From Streptomyces tanashiensis (GTDB taxonomy: Bacteria; Actinomycetota; Actinomycetes; Streptomycetales; Streptomycetaceae): a stretch of 64,000 bases of DNA. A model generated the notes under the pieces. It searched no databases. It had not been told where the DNA came from and worked only from the letters and a program-made list of their open reading frames with translations. The position numbers and the translations under genes were made by a program. Position 1 is the stretch's first letter, and every line of letters begins with the position of its first letter. Of the stretch, positions 48,928-57,399 are shown one piece after another. The stretch is from NCBI RefSeq assembly GCF_014648895.1, contig NZ_BMRZ01000003.1, forward strand, positions 682,001 to 746,000, read 5' to 3'.

Positions 48928-50070
48928 ATGCACAAGACCCTGATCGTAACCAACGACTTCCCGCCGCGTCCCGGCGGAATCCAGGCCTTCCTGCACAACA
49001 TGGCACTCCGCCTGGACCCCGACCGGATCGTGGTCTACGCCTCCACGTGGAAGCGCAGCCGTGAAGGGATCGAGGCGACGGCCGCGTTCGACGCCGAACA
49101 GCCTTTCACGGTCGTACGGGATCGCACCACCATGCTGCTGCCGACTCCTCGGGTCACCGCCCGCGCCACCGCGCTCCTGCGCGAGCACGGCTGCGAGTCC
49201 GTGTGGTTCGGCGCGGCAGCGCCGCTCGGCCTGATGGCCCCCGCACTGCGCCGGGCCGGCGCGAAGCGGCTCGTCGCCACCACCCACGGGCACGAGGCGG
49301 GCTGGTCCCAGCTCCCCGCCGCCCGGCAGCTCCTGCGCCGCATCGGCGAGGGCACGGACACGATCACCTACCTCGGCGAGTACACCCGCTCCCGGATCGC
49401 GACGGCCCTCACCCCGGCCGCCGCCGGCCGCATGGTCCAGCTCCCGCCCGGCGTCGACGAGAAGACCTTCCACCCCGGCTCCGGCGGCGACGAGGTCCGC
49501 GCCCGCCTCGGGCTCAGCGACCGCCCCGTCGTCGTCTGCGTCTCCCGGCTCGTCCCGCGCAAGGGACAGGACACCCTGATCCGGGCCATGCCCCGGATCC
49601 TCCGCCAGGTCCCGGACGCCGTCCTCCTGATCGTCGGCGGCGGCCCGTACGAGAAGGACCTGCGCCGCCTCGCCGCCGAGACCGGCGTGGCCGGATCCGT
49701 GCGCTTCACCGGCGCCGTCCCCTGGGCCGAGCTCCCCGCCCACTACGGGGCCGGTGACGTCTTCGCCATGCCCTGCCGCACCCGGCGCGGCGGCCTCGAC
49801 GTCGAGGGCCTCGGCATCGTCTACCTGGAGGCCTCCGCCACCGGCCTGCCCGTCGTCGCGGGCGACTCCGGCGGCGCCCCCGACGCCGTCCTCGACGGCG
49901 AGACCGGCTGGGTCGTCCGCGGCGAGTCCGCCGAGGACACCGCCGACCGCGTCACCACCCTCCTCCTCGACCCCGAGCTGCGCGCCCGCATGGGCGAGCG
50001 CGGCCGGGCCTGGGTCGAGGAGAAGTGGCGCTGGGACCTGCTCGCGGAGCGGCTGCGCGAGCTGCTCTGA
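48928..50070 (+). CDS. GT4 glycosyltransferase, PimB-like mannosyltransferase
   Basis: 380 residues from ATG 48928, MHKTLIVTNDFPPRPGGIQA. GT-B fold with the N-terminal GGIQAF loop, THGHEAGW, CVSRLVPRKGQDTLI (nucleotide-sugar contact), FTGAVPWAELP and the EX7E motif in VEGLGIVYLEAS. The opening and overall pattern match mycobacterial PimB (Rv2188c), which adds the second mannose to phosphatidylinositol mannoside on the cytoplasmic face. The fadD15 neighbour is conserved as well. Streptomyces makes PIM-type lipids, so this role is plausible. Divergent from GT87; strong terminator at 50074. Confidence 0.9.
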   Translation: MHKTLIVTNDFPPRPGGIQAFLHNMALRLDPDRIVVYASTWKRSREGIEATAAFDAEQPFTVVRDRTTMLLPTPRVTARATALLREHGCESVWFGAAAPLGLMAPALRRAGAKRLVATTHGHEAGWSQLPAARQLLRRIGEGTDTITYLGEYTRSRIATALTPAAAGRMVQLPPGVDEKTFHPGSGGDEVRARLGLSDRPVVVCVSRLVPRKGQDTLIRAMPRILRQVPDAVLLIVGGGPYEKDLRRLAAETGVAGSVRFTGAVPWAELPAHYGAGDVFAMPCRTRRGGLDVEGLGIVYLEASATGLPVVAGDSGGAPDAVLDGETGWVVRGESAEDTADRVTTLLLDPELRARMGERGRAWVEEKWRWDLLAERLRELL

Positions 50071-50073
50071 TCA

Positions 50074-50128
50074 CGGCACACGAAGGGGCCCGAGGCGAGT
50101 GGATCGCCTCGGGCCCCTTCGTGTGCCG
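50074..50128. terminator. Bidirectional terminator between pimB-like and fadD-like genes
   Basis: A perfect 25-bp stem (50074-50098 with 50104-50128; arm begins CGGCACACGAAGGGGCCCGA) and a 5-base loop, placed between convergent genes. The right arm is only 9 bases from the fadD stop. Confidence 0.92.
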
Positions 50129-50136
50129 CTGCCGGC

Positions 50137-51933
50137 TCAGACCGTGTAGATCGCCTCGATCTCGTCGGCGAAGTCCTTCGCCACCACGTTCCGCTTCAGC
50201 TTCAGGGACGGGGTGATGTGGCCCGCCTCCTCGGTGAACTGCGCCGGGAGGATACGGAACTTGCGGACCGACTCCGCCTTGGAGACCGCCGCGTTGCCGT
50301 CGTCGATGGCCCGCTGGACCTCCGCGATCAGCTCCGCGTCGTCGCGGAGGGTGGCCGCCGTCGCCCCCTCGGGCTTGCCGTGCTCGCTCGCCCAGCGGCC
50401 GAGGAACTCCTCGTCGATCGTGACCAGCGCGCCCACGAACGGACGCCCGTCGCCGACCACCATGCACTCCGCGACCAGCGCGTGTGCCCGGATCCGGTCC
50501 TCGATGACCGCGGGGGCGACGTTCTTGCCGCCCGCCGTCACCAGGATCTCCTTCTTGCGGCCCGTGATCGCGAGGTAGCCGTCCTCGTCGAGCGTGCCGA
50601 TGTCACCCGTGTGGAACCAGCCGTCGCGCAGCGCCTCGGCCGTCGCCGCCTCGTTGTTCCAGTACCGCGAGAAGATGTGCTCGCCGTGCAGCAGCACCTC
50701 GCCGTCGTCGGCGATCCGCACCACCGAGCCCGGCAGCGGCTGACCGACCGTGCCGATCTTCTGCCGGTCCCAGGGGTTGAAGGCGGTCGCCGCGCACGAC
50801 TCCGTCAGGCCGTACCCCTCCAGGACCGTGAAGCCGATGCCCCGGAAGAAGTGGCCGAGCCGCTCGCCCAGCGGAGCACCGCCCGAGATCGCGTACTCGC
50901 CACGACCGCCGAGCACCGCCCGCAGCTTGCTGAAGACCAGCTTGTCGAAGAGCTTGTGCTTCAGCTTCAGGCCGAGGGACGGGCCCTGCGGGGTGCCGAT
51001 CGCCCGGCTGTACGCGATGGCCGTGTGCGCGGCCTTGTCGAAGATCTTGCCCTTGCCGTCGGCCTGAGCCTTCGCCCGCGCCGAGTTGTAGACCTTCTCG
51101 AAGACGCGCGGCACGCCGAGGATCAGCGTCGGCCGGAACGAGGCCAGCTCGTCGGTGAGGTTCTTGATGTCCGGCACGCAGCCGAGGCGGATCGGCGCCA
51201 TCACGGACGCGACCTCGACGAGCCGCCCGAAGACGTGCGCGGCCGGCAGGAACAGCAGCACCGAGCACTCGCCCGTGCGGAAGAGGGGCTTCAGCCGCTC
51301 CACGATGTTGCCGCACTCGGCGAAGAAGGCCCGGTGGGACAGGACGCAGCCCTTGGGGCGGCCGGTCGTGCCCGAGGTGTAGACGATCGTCGCCGGGTCG
51401 TCCGCGTTCGCCGCCGACATGCGCTCGTCGAGCAGCTCGTCGGAGACGTCCGCGCCCTCGGCGGTGAGCCGGGCGACGGCGTCGGTGTCGATCCGCCACA
51501 CGCTCGCGAGCTCCGGCAGGTTCGCCCGGACGGAGGCCACCGACTCCTCGTGCGCCGCGCTCTCGACCACGACGGCCTTCGCGCCCGAGTCGCCGAGGAT
51601 CCACTGGATCTGCTCCGGCGAGCTCGTCTCGTACACCGGCACGGTCACCGCGCCCGCGCTCCAGATCGCGAAGTCGAGGAGCACCCACTCGTAACGCGTA
51701 CGGGAGAGCAGCGCGACCCGGTCGCCCGGCTCCACGCCGGAGGCGATCAGGCCCTTCGCGGCACCGCGGACCTCGGCGAGGAACTGCGTGGCGGTGACGT
51801 CGGTCCAGACACCGTCGATCTTGCGCCCCATCACGGCGACGTCTGGGTGCTGGGAGGCGTTGCGGCGGATGAGATCCGTCAGGTTGCCGTCCGTGGGGAC
51901 CTCGTACAGGGCCGGAAGGCTGAACTCGCGCAA
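50137..51933 (-). CDS. Long-chain fatty-acid--CoA ligase (AMP-forming)
   Basis: 598 residues from TTG 51933. Adenylate-forming signature: TIVYTSGTTGRPKGCVLSH (P-loop), YGLTESCAATAFNPWD, GWFHTGDIGTLDEDGY and GRKKEILVTAGGKNVAP, with the C-terminal catalytic Lys region SLKLKRNVVAKDFADEI. FadD15-type (Rv2187 counterpart by sequence pattern and position). It activates long-chain fatty acids for membrane or storage lipid use. No pathway partners are adjacent apart from glycolipid genes. A 255-bp gap upstream, with nothing but a probable promoter for the next gene, separates it from the phosphoesterase gene. Confidence 0.94.
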   Translation of the reverse strand: MREFSLPALYEVPTDGNLTDLIRRNASQHPDVAVMGRKIDGVWTDVTATQFLAEVRGAAKGLIASGVEPGDRVALLSRTRYEWVLLDFAIWSAGAVTVPVYETSSPEQIQWILGDSGAKAVVVESAAHEESVASVRANLPELASVWRIDTDAVARLTAEGADVSDELLDERMSAANADDPATIVYTSGTTGRPKGCVLSHRAFFAECGNIVERLKPLFRTGECSVLLFLPAAHVFGRLVEVASVMAPIRLGCVPDIKNLTDELASFRPTLILGVPRVFEKVYNSARAKAQADGKGKIFDKAAHTAIAYSRAIGTPQGPSLGLKLKHKLFDKLVFSKLRAVLGGRGEYAISGGAPLGERLGHFFRGIGFTVLEGYGLTESCAATAFNPWDRQKIGTVGQPLPGSVVRIADDGEVLLHGEHIFSRYWNNEAATAEALRDGWFHTGDIGTLDEDGYLAITGRKKEILVTAGGKNVAPAVIEDRIRAHALVAECMVVGDGRPFVGALVTIDEEFLGRWASEHGKPEGATAATLRDDAELIAEVQRAIDDGNAAVSKAESVRKFRILPAQFTEEAGHITPSLKLKRNVVAKDFADEIEAIYTV

Positions 51934-52176
51934 GACTGCTGCTCCTCATCGGGCGCCGGCGCCACGGCTCTGTGTGATGCACCGGTGAAGTCCATGATCG
52001 GGCAGGTGCTCAGTGGGGGTGAGCACGACTGGACTGCCCGGACGTTACCCACCAGTACATGGTTCCCGATAGGGGGTCCCGGCCAGATGTTCCGTGCGTC
52101 ACACATGCGTGACGGTGCTCTGCGCACAGTAATCCACGGGTTTCACGACTCCCAAGTAACCGCAGGTGACACCCCC

Positions 52177-52182
52177 TAAGGT
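52177..52182 (+). promoter_or_regulatory. -10-like TAAGGT giving a leaderless phosphoesterase mRNA
   Basis: TAAGGT ends seven bases before ATG 52189, so the expected transcription start coincides with the A of the start codon. No ribosome site and no good -35 (bases 52153-52159 are AAGTA-like). Prediction only. Confidence 0.35.
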
Positions 52183-52188
52183 GGGCTC

Positions 52189-52956
52189 ATGCGAGTCCAT
52201 GTGGTCAGTGACGTGCACGGCAACGCCGGCGACCTCGCCAAGGCCGGAGAGGGCGCCGACGCCCTCATATGCCTGGGTGACCTGGTCCTCTTCCTCGACT
52301 ACGCCGACCACAGCCGGGGAATCTTCCCCGACCTCTTCGGCGCCGAGAACGCCACCCGGCTCGTCGAGCTGCGCACCGCCCGCCGCTTCGACGAGGCCCG
52401 TGACCTGGGCCGCCGCCTCTGGGCCGGCCTCGACGTCGACCGCGACACCGCCATCGAGGCCGCCGTCCGCCGCCAGTACGCCGAACTCTTCGCCGCCTTC
52501 CCCACCCCCACCTACGCCACCTACGGGAACGTCGACATCCCCCGGCTCTGGCCCGAGTACGCCGCCTCCGGCACCACCGTCCTCGACGGGCAGCGGATCG
52601 AGCTCGGCGGCCTCACCTTCGGCTTCGTCGGCGGCGGCCTCCGCACCCCCATGCGCACCCCGTACGAGATCTCCGACGAGGAGTACGCGGCGAAGGTCGA
52701 GGCCCTCGGCGACGTCGACGTCCTCTGCTCCCACATCCCGCCGGACGTGCCGGAGCTGACCTACGACACCGTGGCCCGCCGCTTCGAGCGCGGCAGCCGG
52801 GCCCTGCTCGACGCCATCCACCGCGTCCGGCCCCGCTACGCCCTCTTCGGCCACGTCCACCAGCCGCTCGCCCGGCGGATGCGGATCGCCTCCACCGAGT
52901 GCGTGAACGTCGGCCACTTCGCCTCGGCCGGCAGGCCCTACGCCCTGGAGTGGTGA
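52189..52956 (+). CDS. Calcineurin-type metallophosphoesterase
   Basis: 255 residues from ATG 52189. Metal-binding motifs in order: VVSDVHGNAGD (DxH), LICLGDLVLF (GDxx), TYGNVDIPR (GNxD in place of GNHD, the His lost), LCSHIPPD and FGHVHQPLA (GHxH). The asparagine-ligand motif GNHD has become GNVD, which removes the usual catalytic-acid histidine and suggests a modified specificity. Cytoplasmic. It could act on nucleotides, phospho-sugars or phosphoproteins; the substrate is unknown. It precedes the SRPBCC gene by 89 bases on the same strand. Confidence 0.88.
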   Translation: MRVHVVSDVHGNAGDLAKAGEGADALICLGDLVLFLDYADHSRGIFPDLFGAENATRLVELRTARRFDEARDLGRRLWAGLDVDRDTAIEAAVRRQYAELFAAFPTPTYATYGNVDIPRLWPEYAASGTTVLDGQRIELGGLTFGFVGGGLRTPMRTPYEISDEEYAAKVEALGDVDVLCSHIPPDVPELTYDTVARRFERGSRALLDAIHRVRPRYALFGHVHQPLARRMRIASTECVNVGHFASAGRPYALEW

Positions 52957-53045
52957 CAGGCACGGAGTCACGGCGCGATAGCCTTCCGTCGGCACGTCTG
53001 TGCCCCTTGACTTCCGCCGGACCGCACAGTGGAGGAGCCACCGCG

Positions 53046-53486
53046 ATGGCCGAACACACCAGCTCGAGCATCACCATCGAGGCGGCACCGGCCGACGTCA
53101 TGGGTGTGATCGCCGACTTCGCCCGCTACCCCGAGTGGACCGGCGAGGTGAAGGAGGCCGAGGTCCTGGAGGCCGACGACGCCGGCCGCGCGGAGAAGGT
53201 CCGGCTGCTCCTCGACGCGGGCGCCATCAAGGACGACCACACCCTCGCGTACACCTGGACCGGGGACAACGAGGTCAGCTGGACCCTGGTCAAGTCCCAG
53301 ATGCTCCGCTCCCTCGACGGCTCCTACCTGCTGAAGCCGCTCGGCGGCGACCGCACCGAGGTGACGTACCAGCTCACCGTCGACGTCAAGATCCCCATGC
53401 TCGGCATGATCAAGCGCAAGGCCGAGAAGGTCATCATCGACCGAGCCCTGGCGGGCCTGAAGCAGCGCGTGGAGTCGGGCGCGTAA
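53046..53486 (+). CDS. SRPBCC/START-like protein (polyketide cyclase/aromatase fold)
   Basis: 146 residues from ATG 53046, with GGAGGAG seven bases upstream. Single SRPBCC domain: SSITIEAAPADVMGVIADFARYPEWTGEV opening (shown to the Trp; typical helix-grip start), YTWTGDNEVSWTL, and GMIKRKAEKVIIDRALAGLKQRV as the long C-terminal helix. Family binds hydrophobic ligands or acts as a cyclase, but Rv2185c (TB16.3), the counterpart in the same gene neighbourhood, has no known reaction. Here it is next to an ArsA-like gene, as in M. tuberculosis. Repeat copy C follows the stop within 15 bases. Confidence 0.92.
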   Translation: MAEHTSSSITIEAAPADVMGVIADFARYPEWTGEVKEAEVLEADDAGRAEKVRLLLDAGAIKDDHTLAYTWTGDNEVSWTLVKSQMLRSLDGSYLLKPLGGDRTEVTYQLTVDVKIPMLGMIKRKAEKVIIDRALAGLKQRVESGA

Positions 53487-53499
53487 CGCTGCGCCCCGC

Positions 53500-53787
53500 C
53501 CGTTGTGGGCATGCGTTCCTCCCCCAGACTTCGTCCGGGAGGTGCCCCCAGGGCGGAACGGGTGGGCACAACGGAACGGCGCCCTTGCCGGCGCCAGAGG
53601 CTCATGCGCCTGGACCCGCGCCCCTGGTGCAGTGCACTGGTGGTGCGGGTTCAGGCGCGGAACGCGGAGGCGCCGCTGAAGGGCGCCGTCCCGTGCGCCC
53701 ACCCGTCCCTCCCCCAAGGACTTCGTCCAGGGGGGACCCCCATGCGGGACGATTGCCCACACGGCGGTGGGCGCGGGCCCACAACGA
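53500..53787. repeat. Palindrome family copy C with two nested short palindromes
   Basis: Between the SRPBCC and ArsA-like genes, which are transcribed in the same direction. Begins CCGTTGTGGGCATGCGTTC and ends in GCCCACAACG, with the same centre as copy A (CCTGGTGCAGTGCACTGG, 53623-53640). At the hairpin tips of both arms, the loop is replaced by a CTCCCCCA...CCCCCA insert: about 53519-53551 (CTCCCCCAGACTTCG, TCCGGGAGGTGCCCCCAG) and about 53708-53742 (CTCCCCCAAGGACTTCG, TCCAGGGGGGACCCCCA). The right-hand insert corresponds to the one in copy B. Confidence 0.88.
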
Positions 53788-53810
53788 GGGGCCCGGTAAC
53801 GTTCGGGCGC

Positions 53811-54941
53811 ATGCGGATCATCCTTGTCACCGGCCCCGGCGGCGCCGGACGCACCACCCTCGCCGCCGCCACCGCCCTCGCCGAGGCGCGGGCCGGCCGC
53901 CGGGTCCTGCTCGTCTCCGAGGACGCGGCGCCCTCGGGCGGCGACGAGAAGCTGCGCGTCCTGCGCCCGCAGCCCGGTCCCGACTTCCGGCGGGAGTTCC
54001 TCGCCCTCCAGGCCCGCTCCGCCGCCGCCCTCGACCTCCTCGGCGCCGCCCCCTTCGAGGACGCCGAGCTCACCGAGCTCCCCGGCAGCCGCCCGTTCGC
54101 CCTGCTGAGGGCGGTGCGCGACGCCGCCGAGGGCGACCACGACCTCGCCGTCGTCGATCTGCCCCCGCTCCCCGAGGCCCTCGCCCTCCTCGCGCTCCCC
54201 GCGCAGCTCCGCCGCTATCTGCGCCGCCTCCTGCCGCCGGAGCGCCAGGCCGCCCGCGCCCTGCGCCCGATGCTCGCCCAGCTCGCCGGCGTCCCCATGC
54301 CCGCGCAGTGGCTGTACGAGACCACCTCCCGCTGGGAGGCCGAGCTCGCCGCCGTCCAGGCCGTGGTCGAGGCCCCCGCCACCACCGTCCGTCTCGTCGT
54401 CGAACCCGGCCCCGACGCCGCCCGCGCCCTGCGCACCGCCCGGCTGGGCCTCGCCGTCCAGCGCCTCGCGCTCGACGCCGTGGTCGCCAACCGGATCCTC
54501 CCCGCCACCTCGGAGGACCCCTGGCTCGCCGGACTCGCCGCCGAACAGCACCGGCATCTCGCGGAGCTCCGTACCGCCACCGGCGGGCTGTACGAGCTCC
54601 CGCACCTCGGCCGTGCCCCGCGCGGAGCCGAGGACCTCGTCCTCCTCGCGCCCGCCCGGCCCGAAACGGCCCCGGCCCCCAGGGCGGAGTGGGCCGTCGA
54701 GGACCGGCGCGAGGAGGACGGGGTCCTCGTCTGGCACATCCCCCTGCCGGGGGCCGTCAAGGAGGAGCTCTCCCTCGTCCGCCGGGGCGACGAACTGCTC
54801 CTGACCGTCGGCGCGTTCCGCCGGGCCGTCCCGCTGCCGGGCGCCCTGCGCCGCTGCACCGTCACCGGCGCCGGACTCGTCGAGGGGGACCTCCGGGTGC
54901 GCTTCACCCCCGACCCCGGGCTCTGGCCCCGTACCCCCTGA
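53811..54941 (+). CDS. ArsA-like ATPase-fold protein with degenerate P-loop
   Basis: 376 residues from ATG 53811, MRIILVTGPGGAGRTTLAA. It has the ArsA/Get3 deviant-Walker layout: N-terminal loop at 8-16, LVSEDAAPSG (switch-like), FDLAVVDLPPLPEALALL and the C-terminal beta-barrel-like module (VLVWHIPLPGAVKEELSLVRRG, LPGALRRCTVTGAGLVEGDLRV). Both lysines of the GKGGVGKTT loop are replaced (GPGGAGRTT), so ATP hydrolysis may be weak or lost. Counterpart of M. tuberculosis Rv2184c by position. Soluble; function unknown. It precedes a DUF5304 gene by 44 bases. Confidence 0.85.
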   Translation: MRIILVTGPGGAGRTTLAAATALAEARAGRRVLLVSEDAAPSGGDEKLRVLRPQPGPDFRREFLALQARSAAALDLLGAAPFEDAELTELPGSRPFALLRAVRDAAEGDHDLAVVDLPPLPEALALLALPAQLRRYLRRLLPPERQAARALRPMLAQLAGVPMPAQWLYETTSRWEAELAAVQAVVEAPATTVRLVVEPGPDAARALRTARLGLAVQRLALDAVVANRILPATSEDPWLAGLAAEQHRHLAELRTATGGLYELPHLGRAPRGAEDLVLLAPARPETAPAPRAEWAVEDRREEDGVLVWHIPLPGAVKEELSLVRRGDELLLTVGAFRRAVPLPGALRRCTVTGAGLVEGDLRVRFTPDPGLWPRTP

Positions 54942-54985
54942 AGCGGCGTGTACCGTCGAAGTACGCAGCCATTGAGGAGTACGCC

Positions 54986-55453
54986 ATGAGCGATTCGGAC
55001 GCCTGGGCCAAGGCCTGTGCCGAGGACCTGGAGGCGGAGAAGGCCCGCCGCCGGGCGCAGCGCGCGACCGAGCCCGGCTCGCCCGCGGAGGAGTTCCGCA
55101 AGCTCTTCGAGGCCGTGGCCGACAAGGTCTCCGGCGGCCTCGGGAACCCGCTCCTCGGCGGCCAGGCCGCGCAGACCGTGCAGCAGCTCGTCAACCAGGC
55201 GAAGGCCGTCGTCGAACCCGTCATCGAGCGCAACCCGCAGGTCTTCGACCACCTCGCGGCCGCCGGCAGCGAGCTGCTCGCCGCGTACCGCTCCGCCGTC
55301 GAGGGCCACGAGAGCCGCTGGACCCGCGGCGGCGCCGTCCCCGACGCGGACGACCCGCGCCGGGACGCGGACGCGTCGCACACGGACGACCACAAGGACG
55401 ACCGCAAGGACGACGAAGGGCCGGGAACCGGCCAGCACATCGACCTCGACTGA
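54986..55453 (+). CDS. DUF5304-type small acidic protein
   Basis: 155 residues from ATG 54986, GAGGAG eight to nine bases upstream. N-terminal helices (AWAKACAEDLEAEKARRRAQ; EEFRKLFEAVADKVS), a central amphipathic stretch (TVQQLVNQAKAVVEPVIERN, VFDHLAAAGSELLAAYRSAV), then a disordered acidic/His-rich tail (DADDPRRDADASHTDDHKDD). The helical part could bind a membrane or partner. Placed between the ArsA-like protein and glucokinase, as in other Streptomyces. Unknown function. Confidence 0.82.
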   Translation: MSDSDAWAKACAEDLEAEKARRRAQRATEPGSPAEEFRKLFEAVADKVSGGLGNPLLGGQAAQTVQQLVNQAKAVVEPVIERNPQVFDHLAAAGSELLAAYRSAVEGHESRWTRGGAVPDADDPRRDADASHTDDHKDDRKDDEGPGTGQHIDLD

Positions 55454-55519
55454 TCGGTGGGACACCCCCGCTCGGGTACGGTGGGCCTTAGCGGGGCTCG
55501 ACCGAAAACTGAGGGACAC

Positions 55520-56461
55520 ATGGGACTCACCATCGGCGTCGACATCGGCGGCACGAAGATCGCGGCCGGCGTGGTCGACGAGGAGGGCAACATCCTCGAC
55601 ACCCACACCGTGCCCACCCCGCCGACCCCCGAGGGCATCGTCGACGCCATCTGCGCCGCGGTCTCCGAGGCCGGCAAGGGGTACCAGATCGAGGCCGTCG
55701 GCATCGGAGCCGCGGGCTACGTCGACGACAAGCGCGCCACCGTCCTCTTCGCGCCGAACATCGACTGGCGGCACGAGCCGCTCAAGGACAAGGTCGAGCA
55801 GCGGGTCGGCCTGCCCGTCGTCGTCGAGAACGACGCCAACGCGGCGGCCTGGGGCGAGTACCGCTTCGGCGCCGGCCAGGGGCACGAGGACGTCATCTGC
55901 ATCACCCTCGGCACCGGCCTGGGCGGCGGCATCATCATCGGCAACAAGCTGCGCCGCGGACGCTTCGGCGTGGCCGCCGAGTTCGGCCACATCCGGGTCG
56001 TCCCGGACGGCCTGCTGTGCGGCTGCGGCAGCCAGGGCTGCTGGGAGCAGTACGCCTCCGGGCGCGCGCTCGTCCGGTACGCCAAGCAGCGCGCCAACGC
56101 CACCCCGGAGCGCGCGGAGATCCTCCTCGGCCTCGGCGACGGCACCCCGGAGGGCATCGAGGGCAAGCACGTCAGCCAGGCCGCCCGCGCGGGCGACCCG
56201 GTGGCCATCGACTCCTTCCGCGAGCTGGCCCGTTGGGCGGGCGCCGGTCTCGCCGACCTGGCCTCGCTCTTCGACCCCTCGGCGTTCATCGTCGGCGGCG
56301 GAGTCTCGGACGAGGGCGACCTCGTCCTCGACCCGATCCGCAAGTCCTTCCGGCGCTGGCTGATCGGCGGCCAGTGGCGCCCGCACGCGCAGGTCCTCGC
56401 GGCCCAGCTCGGGAACAAGGCCGGCCTGGTCGGCGCCGCGGACCTCGCCCGCCAGGGCTGA
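55520..56461 (+). CDS. glkA: Glucokinase, ROK family
   Basis: 313 residues from ATG 55520, with GAGGGAC upstream. N-terminal phosphate loop GVDIGGTKIAAGVVD, VENDANAAAWGEYRFGAG, TLGTGLGGGI, zinc-binding ROK motif GCGSQGCWEQYASG preceded by a metal-ligand His in AEFGHIRVV. It phosphorylates glucose with ATP. In S. coelicolor GlkA also mediates carbon catabolite repression. The neighbour upstream is DUF5304; a long hairpin terminator follows. Confidence 0.96.
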   Translation: MGLTIGVDIGGTKIAAGVVDEEGNILDTHTVPTPPTPEGIVDAICAAVSEAGKGYQIEAVGIGAAGYVDDKRATVLFAPNIDWRHEPLKDKVEQRVGLPVVVENDANAAAWGEYRFGAGQGHEDVICITLGTGLGGGIIIGNKLRRGRFGVAAEFGHIRVVPDGLLCGCGSQGCWEQYASGRALVRYAKQRANATPERAEILLGLGDGTPEGIEGKHVSQAARAGDPVAIDSFRELARWAGAGLADLASLFDPSAFIVGGGVSDEGDLVLDPIRKSFRRWLIGGQWRPHAQVLAAQLGNKAGLVGAADLARQG

Positions 56462-56471
56462 GACCTCACGG

Positions 56472-56525
56472 CATACGACGACCGCCCGCCGCGTCCTCTC
56501 GGACACGGCGGGCGGTCGTCGTATG
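56472..56525 (+). terminator. Long hairpin terminator after glkA
   Basis: A 20-bp stem CATACGACGACCGCCCGCCG (56472-56491) with complement at 56506-56525, 14-base loop. Its last bases reach the in-frame ATG at 56523, which argues for the second ATG (56535) as the start of the next gene. Confidence 0.9.
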
Positions 56526-56534
56526 TTGGCCGTC

Positions 56535-57281
56535 ATGGCGATCAGTGAGCTGCCCAACTCCCGCACCGAGAGCGACGGTTCGGCCGTCCTCCGGGTCCTG
56601 AGCTACAACGTCCGCTCGATGCGCGACGACGAGGACGCCCTCGCCCGGGTGATCCGCGCCTGCGCCCCGGACCTCGTCTTCGTCCAGGAGGCCCCGCGCT
56701 TCTTCCGCTGGCGCAAACACGCCGCCCGGCTCGCGGCCAAGAGCGAACTCGTCGTCCTGAGCGGCGGCGCGACCGCGGCCGGACCGCTGCTGCTCTGCTC
56801 CCTGCGGGCCACCGTGGAGCGGACCGAGGACGTCCTGCTGCCGCTCACCCCGGGTCTGCACCGGCGCGGCCTCGCGACCGCCGTCGTCCGCTTCGCCGGG
56901 GCCCGGGTCGGTCTGGTCAGCTGCCATCTGAGCCTGAAGAAGGACGAGCGGTACGCCCAGGCCGGGATGGTCCTCGACCGGGTCGCCGCGCTCGGCACCC
57001 CGCACGCCCTCGTCGCAGGCGACCTGAACGAACGGCCCGGAGGGCCCGCCTTCACCCGTCTCACGGAGGAGCTCCAGGACGGCTGGGCGGTCAGCCCCTG
57101 GGGCGGCGAACACACCTCGACCCCCGCGGACCCGCACCAGCGCATCGACGCGATCCTGGCGACCCCGGGCGTCGAGTTCCTCGGCTGCGGAGTCCCCGCG
57201 GACCTCGACCCGAAGGACCTCCGAGCCGCCACCGACCATCTCCCGGTCCTGGCGGCGGTCCGGATCCCGGCGGGGTCCTGA
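56535..57281 (+). CDS. Endonuclease/exonuclease/phosphatase family protein
   Basis: 248 residues from ATG 56535. EEP-fold signatures: LSYNVRSMRDD (metal-site Asn), VFVQEAPRFF (Glu), GLVSCHLSLKKDERY, VAGDLNERPGG (Asp-Asn pair) and ATDHLPVLAAV (Asp-His). It may hydrolyse phosphodiesters in nucleic acids or phospholipids; substrate unknown. No signal peptide, so intracellular. It lies after the glkA terminator. A weak ribosome site. Confidence 0.85.
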   Translation: MAISELPNSRTESDGSAVLRVLSYNVRSMRDDEDALARVIRACAPDLVFVQEAPRFFRWRKHAARLAAKSELVVLSGGATAAGPLLLCSLRATVERTEDVLLPLTPGLHRRGLATAVVRFAGARVGLVSCHLSLKKDERYAQAGMVLDRVAALGTPHALVAGDLNERPGGPAFTRLTEELQDGWAVSPWGGEHTSTPADPHQRIDAILATPGVEFLGCGVPADLDPKDLRAATDHLPVLAAVRIPAGS

Positions 57282-57399
57282 CGGCCCGCACGGCCCGCGA
57301 CCGGACCCGGTGCGCCTGTCGGCGGACGGAGTCCGGCGCAGCCGTGCGAAACCCGGGAGGCGCTCCGGTGCCGAGCGGCGCGAGGGGGGCGCCGGGAGG

